A stretch of 64,000 bases of DNA. Origin: Acridotheres tristis (Eukaryota; Chordata; Aves; Passeriformes; Sturnidae). The notes below the pieces were generated by a model that worked only from the letters and a program-made list of their open reading frames with translations, ran no database searches and had not been told where the DNA came from. Every line of letters starts with the position of its first letter. Position 1 is the first letter of the stretch. Below are positions 61,737 through 64,000 of the stretch, piece by piece. The stretch is from assembly GCA_037013685.1 (NCBI GenBank), contig CM072888.1, forward strand, positions 14,574,216 to 14,638,215, read 5' to 3'. The translations under genes were made by a program, and so were the position numbers.

Positions 61737-64000
61737 GAAACAGTTTGCACTTTGTCTTCAAGGTAATTGAACCAATTCTAAATTCATATTGCTGTTTTCA
61801 AAATATGTCTCATTTTTCAGTCATGTAGACAAGTGAACTGTAAACCAGAAAAAAATTGATCAAATCAATGTGATAAACTAATTTTCTGCATAAAAGGAAA
61901 CTGGAAGCACAGCCTTTGGAATAAGTGTCTTCACTATATGTGTAAGGGAAAGCTGGGACTGTCTGGGGACCAGCAACTCCCACTCTGAACTTTTTGCACC
62001 CTGAGAAAAAGATGTATTGTGTTAATTTTAGGTTGGTAAGATAAAGATGCAAAAGTCACATAGATGCTCTTAAAATATATTCCAAGTATTTATCAGGGCA
62101 TAGAATAGTTGTAAAGTCCTGCTAGGATTCTTTCTCAAGTAAAACCTCTCTCTCATCATCAAATAAAACTTTTACAGGGATGAAGCTTGTAGCCATAAAT
62201 GTGCTCCTGTGTTAAACATAGCTACCCTTTAGAACCATCTCAAGATACTTCTGTGTCTTGAGATGTAAGCCCTCATTTTCAATTTGTGGTAGATGTTAGG
62301 AACAAGAGGGTATCTCTTTCTCTATATATTAATTCATGTAACTTAATTCTGCAGGATGGCACACATTTACTCATGGGTTAAGATTATAATTGCATTTCAA
62401 AGCAGTTCTCTTGAAACATTCTAAAACAGATTATGTTCTTAAAAACTCTGTTCTTTACTTTGCATGTTTTAGTACTACATCCCATTAAAGCAGTGTTTGA
62501 AGTTACTAGGATTTGTTAAAAATTTGATCATGCCTAAGCAGATAAGAGATTATATGCTTTATGTATATATTTGAAGGATTTGTTCCAGCTTGGATACAGT
62601 GTATTAATTGGCCACCTACAGTGAACAGCAGTGTTTAATATTTAGAACCCTTTTCCTCATTGTTTTCCAGGCAGAAGAGCATGTAAGTATTCTTTTAACT
62701 AAATTTGCTAACTTTCTGGAACACATTTAAACAACGTGTGCTACTTGTGTCATATTACATTAACTTCACTTCTACAGACAGGTTGTATACATATGTAATA
62801 AATAGCCCCTCAGGGATCAGATCTAGATTAACTGAGAAAAACGTACTCTGCTGTACGTTAAGTAATTTACAATATCTCAGTAAACATTAGAAAAGACATG
62901 TTTGTCTCACCAGAACAGGTTAACAGTGCCTGCAGACTCAGTAATGATTGTTGAATGTTAAACTATCAAGTGGAAAGTTATAATCACTTTAAATAGTCTA
63001 ATTTTTTCCCCTAAAACACCAGACTATCTGGAGTTTGATACCATGATGTCTGTAATAACACTGAATGTTTATGATACAGATTGAAAGTAGTGAAGAAAGA
63101 CACCAGTTCTGCAAAGGATCTAAACAGAGTGACTTAAAACTGAGAGGGAGGCTTGGAGAGAAAACTTGTTTAAGTGGGTAATCTTTTATTTAAATATTAT
63201 TCCTTTTAAATTAAATTACAATATCTACAGTTAGAGATGAAGCATGTTTTAGGCATGCCAGTTTTATTTACGTATGACAAAATCCCTGTAGCCTCTCTAT
63301 TTCTATCAGCTCAGTTCTGCCTGGTAATTATTTAGATAGACGTGTGGTAAGTGTGCTATCATTGGCTTTGGTTTTTATTGCTCCAGTTCTAGTATAATTA
63401 ACAAAAACTGTTCTAAGTAAGCATGTGAAGGTTACTTCAGCAAACTTCAGATGTTTAACATGGACATTCATTGCAGCTCTAGAACTCACTTGTTATATCT
63501 GCCAGATATTGAAGAAAGTAACATATATATGTGGTACAGCAGGAAGTAAAAATTGTCTTTTCTTCATGTGAAATCCATGAAGCTGCTGGCTACATTGATT
63601 GGCTGTGTAGATGAAAGTTTTCCCTAAAAAAGGAGCACTCACCACATGGCACTCATGTAAGCTTAGGATAAACCACATAACATAAGAAGTGCAGTGATTT
63701 CTGAATTTAGCCTAGCTGCCCTGTCTCTGATACACAGAGGGAGATAGAAAGTAGGCTAAATTCCAAATGAGGAAGCATGTTTAGAATGCTGTCTTAATTG
63801 ATCATTTAAGGACAATCATCTTAATTGTTTAATTACATTATTTAACTGTCTTAAACTCAGGCAAGAGGCCCACCAGCATAGAGAAATAACAAACTGTAGT
63901 AAGAGTGGCTGGAGCAGAGGACCAAAAGCCCTGGATTCTGGAGAAGCCATTTAACACTGTTTGCTTGTCCTGAACTAGAAATAATAAATACTTCATTATA
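61737..64000. other. non-coding, nothing recognised
   Basis: AT-rich DNA with short frames only; no gene or repeat identified up to the window edge. Confidence 0.55.

Overview
This 64 kb window looks like AT-rich, CpG-poor, non-coding nuclear DNA from a bird. The best evidence is a set of CR1 LINE fragments. Several end in the CR1 3' tail built on ATTCTATGA-type octamers (about 23144-23203, 15914-16000, 61677-61736), and one well-preserved 5'-truncated copy (42563-42874) has an avian-type 3' region. No host gene, exon, RNA gene, CpG island or CRISPR array could be supported. All open frames are short for this base composition, and none reads as a recognisable domain. The window is therefore either intergenic (gene-poor) or lies inside a large intron; the sequence alone does not say which.

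Layout. 1-3000: non-coding DNA with a possible hAT-type end at the left edge, a faint antisense CR1 piece (about 798-885) and a strongly pyrimidine-biased stretch (about 1380-1660). 3022-3335: a CR1 reverse-transcriptase fossil with recognisable but frame-broken motifs. 3336-14740: mostly unannotatable, with short tandem duplications (5929-5961, 9852-9887, 9993-10028, 10379-10407) and a TA microsatellite (11601-11640). 14740-15330: a relatively GC-richer patch of unknown nature. 15914-16000: two CR1 3' tails back to back. 16000-33240: little structure apart from CR1 tails (23144, 24585), a 26-T run (27177-27202) and a G-quadruplex-type run (28091-28115). 33240-33475: a candidate regulatory element. 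42563-45138: the densest repeat cluster, with a young-looking CR1, a possible hAT end and a roughly 600 bp ancient CR1. 50368-50770: an old antisense CR1. 55484-55567: a poly-T tract flanked by a 9-bp direct repeat. 57180-57490: the most interesting spot, a homeodomain-motif-rich segment containing a 22-bp imperfect inverted repeat. The right end has two more CR1 tails (59039, 61677).

No genes are seen to work together and no new biological system is visible. The leads worth a second look are the candidate cis-regulatory elements at 57180-57490 and 33240-33475, the nested CR1 tails, and the poly-T insertion with its flanking repeat. Repeat calls rest on recognising consensus phrases by eye, without alignment, so boundaries are approximate to tens of bases.
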